Assembly (NCBI GenBank): GCA_949751835.1
Contig: CATKHK010000015.1
Location: forward strand, 62,001-126,000
From: Blepharisma japonicum
Taxonomy: Eukaryota > Ciliophora > Heterotrichea > Heterotrichida > Blepharismidae
Length of the DNA: 64,000 nt
Reading direction: 5' to 3'
The position numbers and the translations under genes were made by a program. The notes beneath the pieces were generated by a model. That model was given only the letters and a program-made list of their open reading frames with translations. It was not told the DNA's origin and searched no databases. This document shows, one piece after another, positions 32,600 through 42,826 of the stretch; position 1 is the stretch's first letter, and the number at the start of each line of letters is the position of its first letter.

Positions 32600-33076
32600 A
32601 TTTATTAAAACCAATGGCTTTTGAAAACTTAAAAGTCTTATCTTATCAAGGATTTTATTAGATTATTTTAAAACTTAATATTAAGTCTTATTCCTTGATA
32701 TTTCATAAAATTCTTTTTAAGTCTTTTTAACTAAATAGTAGTGAAAGGAATTTATTAGAATTTTCTATATACTAAAAAATCTCTATTTGCAAAGTAAATT
32801 TTTTTGGAAGCAGCTTGATGCTAAATTCCTATGATTATCATAAATTTTAAGAATTCTAGAAGCCATATATACTTGCAAGTTTACCAATTATAGGCTTCAA
32901 ACATAAATATAACTAACTAAGGATATAAGATAACCCTTAAAACTCTGCAAGCTGCTTATAATCCATCTAGATATTCAGCAATTAAGTGGCAAATGCCAAT
33001 CTCGGAGTTGTTTTACCAACTTTGGCTAGCTAAATAACTTTAAGAGTTAAAAATGATGATAAACGTATAGTAAAAG
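32600..33076. other. divergent intergenic region
   Basis: 477 bp, AT-rich, between the myristoylated-protein gene and the small ORF at 33077. No structure of note. Confidence 0.4.
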
Positions 33077-33259
33077 ATGGAAGACTCTAACATTTCCTCA
33101 AAGCTCTCAAAACCTGAAGATGCTGAGTACGTAGCAACTGTATTGGGCCTTATCTGCTGCCCAGTAAGCAATTCTCCTCCAGAAACTGTAGAAAGGCCAG
33201 TCGAAACCACCTCATTGTTAAGACCGATGCCAGATGGATCAACAACTACAAGTGATTAA
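33077..33259 (+). CDS. small hypothetical protein, 60 aa
   Basis: MEDSNISSKLSKPEDAEYVA onwards, ending TTTSD with TAA at 33257-33259. Base composition is richer in G+C than the flanks and codon choice resembles neighbouring genes, and the spacing to both neighbours is typical here, so it may be real. It contains GLICCPVSN (two adjacent Cys, possible lipidation or metal site). No homologue recognised; it may be a chance ORF. Confidence 0.45.
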   Translation: MEDSNISSKLSKPEDAEYVATVLGLICCPVSNSPPETVERPVETTSLLRPMPDGSTTTSD

Positions 33260-33344
33260 ATTTATAATTATTCGTTTTAAGTACCTAATTCCAAATTTTC
33301 TTAATTACCGTCCTTCTCAACAGCCATAAATAATTTTGTAATAG

Positions 33345-34334
33345 ATGGATTTGGCATTTATTCACAACAGAAAACCAATTAGTTTCTTAGAAGTAGATGC
33401 CCCAAGGGTAAACGAGAAAGACGCCTATAACTTTTTAGAGTCGAAGTTTGACATGTACCAGATAACACCGTATGATTCGTATCAAAAAGCAAGATCCTTT
33501 GCGTTCTTAGAACACATCCTGAGGATAACAACTCCTAAAGTTGAAATTGCCAGGTTTATGAGCGGGACTAGTCCTATTTTAGCAAAAAAAATCACCGAGA
33601 TTTTAAAAATAAATGAAGGTGCTCAAGGCGAAGCCTTAAAAATGCTGCAAAATGAGATCTCTGAAGAGGATCTTAATTCAATTCAACCCACTTTAAATTA
33701 TTTGACGACTTATAAGCTGCAAAAAGGCCAGCTAATGGTATATGAAGAACCTGATAATAAAAGAATGAGATCATACTGCTATATTTTGATATCGAAAAAA
33801 AGATTTTTTATTTTATACACCCCAATTATGACTTTTGTAGATGGTTTTGATCCATTTTCAGGAAATAAAATAACACCCCTAATTCCTCCTAATTTTGTGG
33901 CTTGTTCTGCAAGAGTTTTGTATATCAACTATAATAAAAATTACGACGAAGCGTTTCCTGCAGTTCAGCGAAGACTTACTAAGGAGCCTTCAATAAAAGT
34001 CCCTCCAAAAGTTGAGAAAAAGCCAAGCGGGATGTCAGTATTTAATGCAGATGATGACAAAGCCCCAGAGCATATATTTTCAGAAGAAAGTTTTAAAGAA
34101 AGCGAAATCAAACCTTCCCAAATGCAGCAGGATACTGAAGAAATAGAAGAGGACGAAGAATTTTCTGTTGACGATATTAACTTTGATACAGCCAAAGAAG
34201 AGTCTGAAGAGGAAACAGAAACAACCACAATGCCAGAGCCTGATTTTAGAGCAATTCAGTGGAAAACAACTGAAAGAAAAATCCGTACCAATAGAGAAGA
34301 ACTGTGTGGAGCTGGAAGCTGTCTATTATTTTAA
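33345..34334 (+). CDS. hypothetical protein with C-terminal CaaX box
   Basis: 329 residues ending GAGSCLLF. The last four, Cys-Leu-Leu-Phe, form a CaaX prenylation motif (Phe is an accepted X residue), so the protein is probably membrane-anchored. Residues 1-200 are globular with no recognised fold (segments SYCYILISKKRFFILYTP and VACSARVLYINYNK look like a beta-rich core); residues 210-310 are acidic and disordered. It ends only 10 bp before the DHHC palmitoyltransferase start, and the Cys just upstream (ELCGAGSC) could be a palmitoylation site. Function unknown. Confidence 0.7.
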   Translation: MDLAFIHNRKPISFLEVDAPRVNEKDAYNFLESKFDMYQITPYDSYQKARSFAFLEHILRITTPKVEIARFMSGTSPILAKKITEILKINEGAQGEALKMLQNEISEEDLNSIQPTLNYLTTYKLQKGQLMVYEEPDNKRMRSYCYILISKKRFFILYTPIMTFVDGFDPFSGNKITPLIPPNFVACSARVLYINYNKNYDEAFPAVQRRLTKEPSIKVPPKVEKKPSGMSVFNADDDKAPEHIFSEESFKESEIKPSQMQQDTEEIEEDEEFSVDDINFDTAKEESEEETETTTMPEPDFRAIQWKTTERKIRTNREELCGAGSCLLF

Positions 34335-34344
34335 TAATTAATAT

Positions 34345-35139
34345 ATGAGAAAAGATGCATTTTCTGCTTATTTGTTAGCACAAGCTACTTATATTATGAT
34401 CCACTTATTTGTGATATTGATTTTCTACTTATACCCTAATGATATCGCAAACTCTTGTACAGAAAATGATATATCTTGTTTGTATTTCCCAGCACTAAAA
34501 ATATCAGCTTCAATCCTATATTTTTTGACTAGGAGAAATCCTGGATTTATAAGTAAATCAAAAATTCCTCAGGAAATTGAATTGCCGAGTGAAGATGATT
34601 GGGAAATTCCTAGACAGGGTTATTGTGATGTATGCAAAATAACTCAGCCTTATAGAGCTCGCCATTGCAAAAAATGTGAAGAATGCGTTGCTAAGTTTGA
34701 TCATCATTGTTTCTGGATTGGATCTTGTATAGGAGAGCTAAACCATTTTCGGTTTTGTTTGTATCTTGTATTGGAAAGCTCTGCAATTAATTGGGCAACT
34801 TATAATTGCTTAAGTGGACTATCTGAGGATCAAGAAGCTTATGGCGCTTTTATTGTGGCACTTATAATTTCAGGTCTTTTTGGGATATTGACGACTGCGC
34901 TGTGCATTTTTCATATATATTTAGTCAGTTCTGGCTATACTACATGAGAATTTGTTAAAAGGGACTCAATAAACTACTTTAAAATTTACCCTTCAAATTT
35001 TCATCCATTTGACCTTGGAGTCATTCAAAACTGGAAAACTGCAATATTTGACAAAGAAATTAGACAGTGGACTCTGCCAAGGCCGATGCCTGTTTACCCA
35101 TTCAATTGATGTGACAATGAATATTGGAGCTGCTGTTAA
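34345..35139 (+). CDS. DHHC-type palmitoyltransferase
   Basis: 264 residues. Two hydrophobic segments precede the cysteine-rich domain YCDVCKITQPYRARHCKKCEEC and then KFDHHCFWIGSCIGELNHFRF, which contains the catalytic DHHC. Two more hydrophobic segments follow, giving the usual four-TM topology. TGA codons at 34945-34947 (TT-W-EFVKRDSINY, close to the family TTxE motif) and 35107-35109 are Trp, extending the protein to a C-terminal EYWSCC. The enzyme S-acylates membrane proteins; several lipidated candidates lie nearby in this window, but no functional link is shown. Confidence 0.92.
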
Positions 35140-35143
35140 AAAT

Positions 35144-35767
35144 TTATTTATTAACTCTTTTCATATCATATCTTAATTGCTTTCTTAATTTTTTGAGCCC
35201 TTCTGTAGTCAGAACTTCGTTTGGCTCCACTTTTATGTACAAGCTTCTCTTATATCTTTTTCTTTTTTTAGCCATCATTTCATCATATACTAAATTTACC
35301 GACTCTTTTAGCTCGTTTTCTAGTTTCTGGAAAAATACTTTACCATTATCATAATAAGGCTTTAAATTGTTCGATTTTTCTTTTTCTATTTCGGAAAGAA
35401 TATGATCAATGCCTTGTAGACGATTTTTAGAGCCGGAGTGAAGGTTTGGCTGAGATTGAATTTTCGAAAGTTCAGAGAAGCGGAATTTACAAGATAATGA
35501 ATTGGTTGAAGATCCTGTATAGCAGCCTGTGCTGTCTTGAGAAGTTGGCCGAAATGAATTTGCGAGAGGCTTGGCAGTGATAGTGGTTGACCTTTTGCGG
35601 CCTTGCGAAAGAAGCCCAGGGCGGAGAAGATGATGAGTGATCTTATTTGATTTTTTAGGTAGAGTTTTCGAACCACTGTCTACTGTACGGTAAAATAGCT
35701 TCGGACTTGTTGGAGCAGAAACAAAGGAGATTTTTGGAACTTCACGTTTTTTCAGACCAGTTTCCAT
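35144..35767 (-). CDS. hypothetical basic protein
   Basis: 207 residues, Ser/Lys/Arg-rich. The N-terminal 120 residues look disordered (KISFVSAPTSPKLFY, RKRSTTITAKPLANSFRPT); the C-terminal 80 are helical with a basic patch (MMAKKRKRYKRSLYIKVEP). Convergent with the DHHC gene: only 4 bp separate the two stop codons, so the 3' ends of their mRNAs must overlap. No family recognised. Confidence 0.65.
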   Translation of the reverse strand: METGLKKREVPKISFVSAPTSPKLFYRTVDSGSKTLPKKSNKITHHLLRPGLLSQGRKRSTTITAKPLANSFRPTSQDSTGCYTGSSTNSLSCKFRFSELSKIQSQPNLHSGSKNRLQGIDHILSEIEKEKSNNLKPYYDNGKVFFQKLENELKESVNLVYDEMMAKKRKRYKRSLYIKVEPNEVLTTEGLKKLRKQLRYDMKRVNK

Positions 35768-36508
35768 AACAAAAAAAATGAATTCAACTTAATTATAATT
35801 AATACCAATAAAAATCAAGCTTATATTTCTCCTAATTTCCATTAAACTTTAATTTGGCTTAAATAATTGACTTATTTTATAATTTCTGATTTTATGCAAA
35901 ATTTGAACATTAAAGTGCTTCACAGCCAAGATTTCTTCAATAAAATTGGTATAATGATCTGATAAAGATCCTATAAGCTTATAAAATATTTCTTATAGTT
36001 CTGATAGTTTTTGCATTGATTTCGGTATATGAACTTCATTAAAGAAATTCTTTTTGAGAAAAAGTCAAATTTCTGCCACATTTTGATATGATGAGAAGCT
36101 GGTCAACTAGACAGATTTATAAAATTTTATTTTACTGTCTACTAATTACGAATTGCACATGCTAGAACTGATTTTGTAGAGATGAAGCATTCTGGACTAT
36201 AATAAATAAAGGAAGGCTTTATAATTAATTTAATTAAATGAGATAATTAATATTTGCTTTATTGAACTATTTTAATGTTAAAAAGGCCAGAATAATAAGA
36301 TTATATATGAAGAAATATTTAACAGCTTTTATTATCATTGTTTATAATTACAATTATTCAATTTAATATTATTATTTTCCTTATTTAAATTTCTAATTTT
36401 TGATGAGGAAGGAAGGCATTAATTTTAATATTGTTTTCCAAAAAAACTTCTCATTTATGAAGAAACTAATACTAATTAATTAAACTTCTATTAACATAAT
36501 AATTCATT
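35768..36508. other. intergenic region with a possible gene remnant
   Basis: 741 bp, AT-rich. A short plus-strand frame at 36029-36145 (38 codons with TGA=Trp) and the codons after its TAA look faintly coding (MNFIKEILFEKKSNF, then LRIAHARTDFVEM). It is too short to call and may be a degenerate fragment. Confidence 0.3.
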
Positions 36509-37342
36509 TTAATGCTGAATCCTGCATAACGGACACATCGATCGCCTTTCAAACCATCTAATTAAGCAATTTTCATGAAACTGATGCCCACATGAATTTA
36601 TTTCAAGTGTGATATCACTCATTATTAAATTTTCGAGACAAATAGCACAGGTTTTTTCATCCCCTTTTGGATCATAGCTTATACGCTTATAAGCTACTGC
36701 AGTTCCATCATTTTGGGGTGAATAAATTTCACTTTCTTCAGTTTCTACGATCAATCTTCCGTCAAGATCTGGATTATCAATTGAATACTCTATAACATAA
36801 TCTCTATATATTTTATTGGCATCAAAATACCTTAACACTCCTAATAAAATACTGAATAAAATTACAGTACCGACATAAATAATCGCATTGAAATTGAAAT
36901 TTTTAGATTCAATTATGTTATATGCGATTACCCACGACTGTATAAATAACTCTAAAAATACCGTCATATAATATTTCCCAAAAAATACACATAAAGTTAA
37001 TTTGTAAATTTCTCTTGTGTCTTTTAGCCCCATAAAGAACATCAAAAATTTCATTACCTTAGGATGCATAGCTAAAAAAGTATTACAAAAAATAAAGGCA
37101 ATCGGAAAAAATGCATAGATTCTCAATGAAAAATTAAAAGATGACAATTCTGTCCGATATGCCGATATAAGTATTAATAAAATAGGATTCGAAATAAAAC
37201 TGAGAATTAAAATGCTGACACAAAATCTTTGTAAAATCATAATACTAAATTCCTCAGTCATTAAATACATCATAAGTACTGAATCGTATAAAATAAACAT
37301 TCCAAACAGTAAAACTAAATTGAGTTTTTTAAACCAATTCAT
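36509..37342 (-). CDS. membrane RING-H2 E3 ubiquitin ligase
   Basis: 277 residues: about five to six transmembrane helices in the first 190 residues, then a C-terminal RING-H2 finger, CAICLENLI (CxxC), SCGHQFHENC (CxH, H, C) and CPLC, i.e. C3H2C3 spacing C-x2-C-x14-C-x-H-x2-H-x2-C-x10-C-x2-C. Such membrane RING-H2 proteins act as ER, Golgi or endosomal ubiquitin ligases. No in-frame TGA. Its ATG lies 11 bp from the ATG of the divergent gene at 37354, an exceptionally compact bidirectional promoter. Confidence 0.88.
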   Translation of the reverse strand: MNWFKKLNLVLLFGMFILYDSVLMMYLMTEEFSIMILQRFCVSILILSFISNPILLILISAYRTELSSFNFSLRIYAFFPIAFIFCNTFLAMHPKVMKFLMFFMGLKDTREIYKLTLCVFFGKYYMTVFLELFIQSWVIAYNIIESKNFNFNAIIYVGTVILFSILLGVLRYFDANKIYRDYVIEYSIDNPDLDGRLIVETEESEIYSPQNDGTAVAYKRISYDPKGDEKTCAICLENLIMSDITLEINSCGHQFHENCLIRWFERRSMCPLCRIQH

Positions 37343-37353
37343 ATTGCTTTTAT

Positions 37354-38046
37354 ATGGAGAGTAATGGAACTTCCACTAGTCAGTTGTTGCAGAATAAATT
37401 GCAACGAACAAAAACACCAGTCAACCAACGCCTGAGGATGTCTATATTAGAATTCACAAAAAACCGCAGAACTACATCACAGTTACCGACTTCAGAAGAA
37501 ATAAAACAAATGTCATCGACATTTCTTGCAAGTAAAAAGAGAAGTTCTGAAATCTCTCCTGATATTATGAAGGTAAAATCAGAAAGGACAATAAAACTGC
37601 CCAGGCTGAAGCTTAAAAAAGCTTTAGATGGGCTAAATACAGGAGAAAATTGGTTTAAAGAAGAAGAGGAATTGGATCTTTTAGATCACCAAGGGGCGAC
37701 TAGATTTTCATCAAGACCAACGGAGTATTCACAAAGAAAATTATTCCCTTCTGCCGAAATTAAAGTTAATGAGTTTCCTCAATCTATCTCAGAGCGATTT
37801 GGACAAATTGATCCAGCCAAAGATCAAGAATTAGCCAATTATTTGGTGAATTCTAAAAATGCGTTCAAAACGAACTGGTCCAAACATATGACCTTGAAAA
37901 ACCGGAAATTTTATCCGAATACTCATCCAGAGTTTTATTCAACTCATATGGAGTTTAATAAGAAAAGTGATAATATGGTTGAGTTCAGAGAAGCGATGCT
38001 TCTATGCAAAAATATGATGAAAGAAGCTTGGAGTGTTAAAAAATAA
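37354..38046 (+). CDS. hypothetical protein, divergent partner of RING-H2 gene
   Basis: 230 residues, basic N-terminal half (KNRRTTSQLPTSEEIKQ, PRLKLKKALDGLN), helical C-terminal half (LVNSKNAFKTNWSKHMTLKN, FREAMLLCKNMMKEAW). No recognisable domain; the composition suggests a cytoskeletal or ciliary structural protein. ATG at 37354-37356 is the first possible start. It shares an 11-bp gap with the divergent RING-H2 gene. Confidence 0.65.
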   Translation: MESNGTSTSQLLQNKLQRTKTPVNQRLRMSILEFTKNRRTTSQLPTSEEIKQMSSTFLASKKRSSEISPDIMKVKSERTIKLPRLKLKKALDGLNTGENWFKEEEELDLLDHQGATRFSSRPTEYSQRKLFPSAEIKVNEFPQSISERFGQIDPAKDQELANYLVNSKNAFKTNWSKHMTLKNRKFYPNTHPEFYSTHMEFNKKSDNMVEFREAMLLCKNMMKEAWSVKK

Positions 38047-38312
38047 CTCTAGCCTATTTAATAAATAATTCTAATATTATAGAAAGATAATCTGGATACT
38101 AACAATAATTAGCTTTTAACTTGGAAATTTGGATGCTTAAATATCCAGAATTTATTATCACAAGGAGAATAAATAGATCTTAATAATAAACCGTCTTTTT
38201 AACCTCCAAAGTGCATGCTTATCAAATTTATTGCCTGCTATTTCAAAAAAAATGAGCTAATTGCAATATCATTGAAAAAAATGACTAAAAATGCATCATG
38301 GCCATTTATTAA

Positions 38313-38801
38313 ATGAAAATAGTTCTGATATTGCTAGTTTCGCTATTTATAGCCCACACAAATGCCCAAAATAATTCTACAGCTATCTGTGCTGATGATC
38401 TCAATAAAACCACAAGCTGCCAATTTGATGAAGACTGCCCAGTGATTCCATGCTTTGACATTCTCTGTCCTCTTTACGTCTCAAATTGCTCTTCTTTTCC
38501 ATGCTATATTAATAGATGTGTCAATGGCAAATGCCTAGCCCTGACAAGAATGCTTTCTAATCAATGCCAAATAGGTGGCTGCAGCTCAGAATTATGTGTC
38601 TCTAACTCAACAAATGCAACCTCACCATGTATTTGGAAAAATGAATATGCGTGCTATCAAGCTTATGGGACATGCGGGTTTACCAATTGCAGTTGTGGAT
38701 GGATTCAAACCAACTCGCTTATGGCTTGCCTTAAGCAAAATAATGCGACGTTACCGAACCAAACAGGTGGAAACGCAATGAACAGCACAGGGCCAAAATA
38801 A
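38313..38801 (+). CDS. secreted cysteine-rich protein
   Basis: 162 residues with a clear signal peptide (MKIVLILLVSLFIAHTNAQ, cleavage near Ala18/Gln19). The mature part has about 20 cysteines and many N-glycosylation sequons (NNST, NKT, NCS, NST, NAT, NQT). The second half, GGCSSELC...CIWKNEYACYQ...CGFTNCSCGW, resembles the small eight-cysteine-cluster type modules seen mainly in bacterial secreted proteins. Probably a secreted or surface protein; function unknown. No TGA in frame. Confidence 0.75.
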   Translation: MKIVLILLVSLFIAHTNAQNNSTAICADDLNKTTSCQFDEDCPVIPCFDILCPLYVSNCSSFPCYINRCVNGKCLALTRMLSNQCQIGGCSSELCVSNSTNATSPCIWKNEYACYQAYGTCGFTNCSCGWIQTNSLMACLKQNNATLPNQTGGNAMNSTGPK

Positions 38802-38943
38802 ATAATAAGTTTTAAATAATAATTTTTTTTTATTCGAAATAATGATTAGATGCTTGTGAAAATCTTGAATAATAAATATTTATCTTTATCTCAAATTATT
38901 ATATACTAATGTCAAAACTTTCGGTTTGTCTTCACAAATAAAT

Positions 38944-40602
38944 ATGAATTCAAATATGCCCCACGGTCGGTCAACCTCTCAAAAAGGTCCAAAAATCGAT
39001 TTTATCAAGAAAAACAGAGAAAATATCGCAAAATCCAAGCAACGCTCTCAAAGTTCCCAGGCACTTTTAAAGTCAAATTTTAAATCTCCATCAAAAAATC
39101 CTAGCAATGGCAACTCAAAAACCTTATCCAAAAATAGCCCAAAAACAGATATTAGGTCTATTTCAGGCTCAGTAAAGCAGCATTTGAAGGTATCAAGTGC
39201 AAACAAGGAAAATATTTCAAAATTCGAATTGAATAAAGAGGACTCAATTAGAAGAACTAGCCAAAAAGAGTTCCCAAAGGTGTTTACTACTGCAAATGTT
39301 ATAGCTGAAGAAGCTGTATCTGAAGAAGTAAGCAAGTCTGAAACAAAACTAGAGCCCGGAGTCACTATTTCTGAGCCTATGCAAATTGAAAAGGATGCCG
39401 CTTTAAATCAAATTTCAGGAAAAAATAGCCCAAGGCCATCAGCCCATTTTGAGCAAATCATATATGCAGCTCCTGAAGATATGATGGTAATTGAGAGTCC
39501 TAGTGATTTTCACACAATTATTTTTGATTACAGCACCATAAGCAAATTCAAACCTCCAATTGAAAATTTAAATGAAGAAGACAGAGAAGATCAAGAAAGA
39601 GTCAGTGGGTTTGAAGGAAAAGTAAAAGAAAATTTAGAAGAAAAATACAGTGAGAGAGGAAAGTCTCTATTGGTAATTGAAGTAGACGAAAACATGGATA
39701 TTAAGCAATTCCAGCCTAATGTAGTCTATACTTATTCTTTTGCTGTGGCTTATAAGCCCCTTTTAGAAATAGAAAACCAAAGTGAAAACGAATCCGAACC
39801 AGAAGAATTTCAAGAAAAAAGAGTGTCGATTACTATTAGTCCTAGAAGACAAAGCTTAAAAGATTCAGCAAAAGAAGAATGATCAGAAGCAAGAAGTTAT
39901 TTGAATTTATTGACAACAAGTGTTAAAAAAAGGAGTATTGGGAATGAGGAACTTCAAAGAGCCAGAAGTCCGAGTTTGTTTATGCACAAGATAAATGAAC
40001 TTGAGAAAGATGAAAGACCAGAGCATGAAAATGTTATTGAAAATCAGCGAGAAGACATAGGAAGTAACGAAAGTATACCTGAGGAATTATCGACAAGTCC
40101 TGAAGAGCCTGCTTCTATAGCAATAGTTATCACAGAAATATCGATACATAATTTATTAGCAAAGCCAATTGTTATCCCTGAAGTTTCCATCATATTTAAT
40201 TCAAGCCCTAGTCCTAAACAGCCCGCAAGCTTCCAAATTTCTCCTGAATTGCAATTGCCAGCAAGATCAAAGCTTTATCTTGAAGAATCTAAAGCAGAAG
40301 TTTCCCCTTACTCGACAGTCTCTGAAAAGCAAAATTCATATAATAGTCCTGTAGATGAAAGGAGCAGTATAAGCGAGTCTCTACCTAGCTCAAGCCTTAA
40401 AAATGTCCCGAATATTCGAAGAAGTAGCAGACTAGCAATGAAAAAAATAGAAAAAGAAAAAGCCAAGAAAAAAGATAAAAACCTTAAAAGAAAAAGAAGC
40501 AAAATAACTAAAAAACACAAATCAGCTGATCAAAGTACTTGTGAAATTGCAGAGCCTGAACATCATGAAGCCCACAAGTCAAAGCGATACAAACGATGCT
40601 AG
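38944..40602 (+). CDS. disordered, probably nuclear hypothetical protein
   Basis: 552 residues from one frame, with TGA at 39880-39882 as Trp (KEE-W-SEARSY). The start is the first in-frame ATG at 38944. The protein is Ser/Lys/Glu-rich throughout, with a few better-ordered patches (FHTIIFDYSTISKFKPP, NVVYTYSFAVAYKPLL). The C-terminal 90 residues are highly basic (RRSSRLAMKKIEKEKAKKK, then KRKRSKITKKHKS), a multipartite nuclear localisation signal. No domain recognised. Stop is TAG at 40600-40602. Confidence 0.65.
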
Positions 40603-40655
40603 GAGTGCCATATAATTATCTAAAATTAAATTAGTTCAAATAAATTTTAAATAAA

Positions 40656-41651
40656 ATGGAAAATGAGTATATTTATTGGGAACAGCAGGATTCTGATATG
40701 CTCTGCGCAGTCAATGCATTAAATTCTCTTTTGCAAGGCCCTCATTGGAATGCAGTCAGTCTTGCAAGCATTTCTCAAGAACTAGACTCAGAAGAAAATC
40801 TGCTTCTTTCAGGATCTCAACAATTTGATTCTGGCGCTAATGTAGGGGAAAGTGGATATTTCTCAGTTCAGGCTTTACAAAGAGCATTGGCTTCATATGG
40901 TTTGGTGTGCGATTATTATAACGCTGAAATGAAGCGTGGAAACGACCCAGTCAATGAAAAAGCTTTTATTTGTAATAGGCTTGACCATTGGTTTTCTTTA
41001 AGAAAAATCAAGGAAACATGATGAAATTTAAACAGCTTGAATGACCAGCCTGGCCCTCAAAGAGTTGGAGAATTTTATTTGTCAGCACTTTTGGATAATA
41101 TACAATCAGATGGATATACAATTTTCGTAGTCAGAGGCGATTTGCCTGAGTCTAATAAAGATTTCTGGCCAGGTTTAGGAGAAAACCAGTTTTGGGTACC
41201 CAGATCTATATTGGAACCAGAACAAAGGGCCCCAAACCCTGATGAAGATATGGCTAAAGCTATAGAAATGAGCTTAAAAGAATCAGCAGATATGATGGAC
41301 CCAGATTTATTATGGGCAGTCCAAGAGAGTTTAAGAGCTGAAGAAGCAAGAGCTTTACAAGAGCAAGTGCAAAAAAATGATGTCGAAATTAAGCCAGTCC
41401 CAGAGTTTGAAGGAGAAAATGCTTTTATTATGAGATTAAGACTGCCTGATGGGAAATTTGAGACTAAAAAATTTTTGCCAGAGTGTAAGCTAAGCGATGT
41501 GAGTAATTGGGGGAAGTTCATTACTAAGAGAGAAGTACAGTTAGTAGAAAATTATCCAAGAAAGGTGCTAAATGAGCTGGACAAAACATTACAAGAGGCT
41601 GGATATGGCCCAAGTAACAATTCATTAGTCTTGGAATACATCACCAATTAA
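40656..41651 (+). CDS. ataxin-3-type deubiquitinase (Josephin - UIM - UBX)
   Basis: 331-residue cysteine protease that cleaves ubiquitin chains. Josephin domain residues 1-180: catalytic Cys17 in QQDSDMLCAVNALNSLLQGP, His111 in NRLDHWFSLRK and Asn126 in WWNLNS. His-to-Asn spacing (15) is the same as in human ataxin-3. The WW before the catalytic Asn is two consecutive TGA codons (41019-41024). Two ubiquitin-interacting motifs follow (DMAKAIEMSLKES, LLWAVQESLRAE). The C-terminal 80 residues (FIMRLRLPDGKFETKKF onwards) look like a UBX domain, which binds p97/CDC48. There is no polyglutamine tract. Confidence 0.92.
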
Positions 41652-41778
41652 TTTTACATTATTTCTACTCAGTTTCTTATTTTTAATAACTTCCTCAAAT
41701 ACTAGCTTTATCTCTACAAGTTTCCTGGTCCATTTATTTGATTATTTTATTAAATAATGTTTTGTAATTATAAAGATA

Positions 41779-42810
41779 ATGTCACTGCAAAAACAGCTTG
41801 GCGATGGCAAACCCTCAAATTTTGAAGATAATTCAAGCCCATCTAGCGAAGTTTTCACATATCAAGCGCCATGAGCAGTGTATTCCTTTAATTTCTCAAA
41901 CCATCCCAGCTATCCTTTTCAATTAGCATTAGGTTCCTTTATAGAAGATACAGATAACAGTATTCAAATCATCCAGCTGCACCCAGAAATGGGCCGATTT
42001 GAAGTAAAAACGACGATTCCACACACTTATGCGCCTACAAAAATAATGTGAATCCCAGATCTTGAAGGTTCCCATCCTCACCTGATGGCAACTTCTAGTG
42101 ACCATTTGCGAATATGAAGGTCTGATGAATCTGGAGTAAATATTCTTTCAAATCTTGTAAATAATCGACACACTGATTATTGTGGCCCAATCACAAGTTT
42201 TGATTGGAATGCTAATGATTTGACGATGATTGGGACTGCAAGCATAGATTCTACTTGTACTATATGGGACATTGAAAGGCAGGCTATGAAAAAACAGATT
42301 TTAACACATACAAAAGAAGTTAACGACATCGCATTTGGCCACGACTCAAACACCTTTGCAAGTGTTGGAGCAGATGGATCAGTAAGAAGGTTTGACTTAC
42401 GAAGCTTAGAGCAATGTACAATTCTCTATGAAAGCCAAGGCTATATTCCTTTGTTAAGACTAGCTTGGAATAAAATTGATCCTAATTACATTGCGATCAT
42501 TATGATGGACTCTCCTCTTGTCACAGTTTTAGACGTCAGGTCTCCAGGGATGCCTTTGGCTATTTTACAAAGTCACCAGAACTTCGTAAACGCAATATCG
42601 TGGGCTCCTAATTCGAGCTGCTATATATGTACAGCTGGAGATGACAGACAAGCTCTTATATGGGATTTAAGGCGAACTTTAGGCGAAGTAAGAGAACCAA
42701 TGATGGTTTACGGCGCGGAAGCAGAAATTATAAGCTTAAGCTGGTCTGTACTGCAGCCTAACTGGGTTGCCATCGCTTATAATAAGAGTCTCCAATTATT
42801 AAAGCTTTAA
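41779..42810 (+). CDS. DCAF7: DCAF7/WDR68 (TTG1-like) WD40 protein
   Basis: 343 residues, the same length as animal DCAF7. It reads VFTYQAPWAVYSFNFSNHP, then LGSFIEDTDNSIQIIQL and TTIPHTYAPTKIMWIPD, the diagnostic N-terminal blades of the WDR68/TTG1 family. It ends with HQNFVNAISWAPNSSCYICT and AGDDRQALIWDL. Three TGA codons before 42220 (APW, IMW, RIW) are family Trp positions. The protein scaffolds DYRK kinases and CUL4-DDB1 ligases and acts in transcription and development in other eukaryotes. ATG at 41779; TAA at 42808-42810, 16 bp before the CAP gene. Confidence 0.93.
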
Positions 42811-42826
42811 ATATGTTGCATAAATT

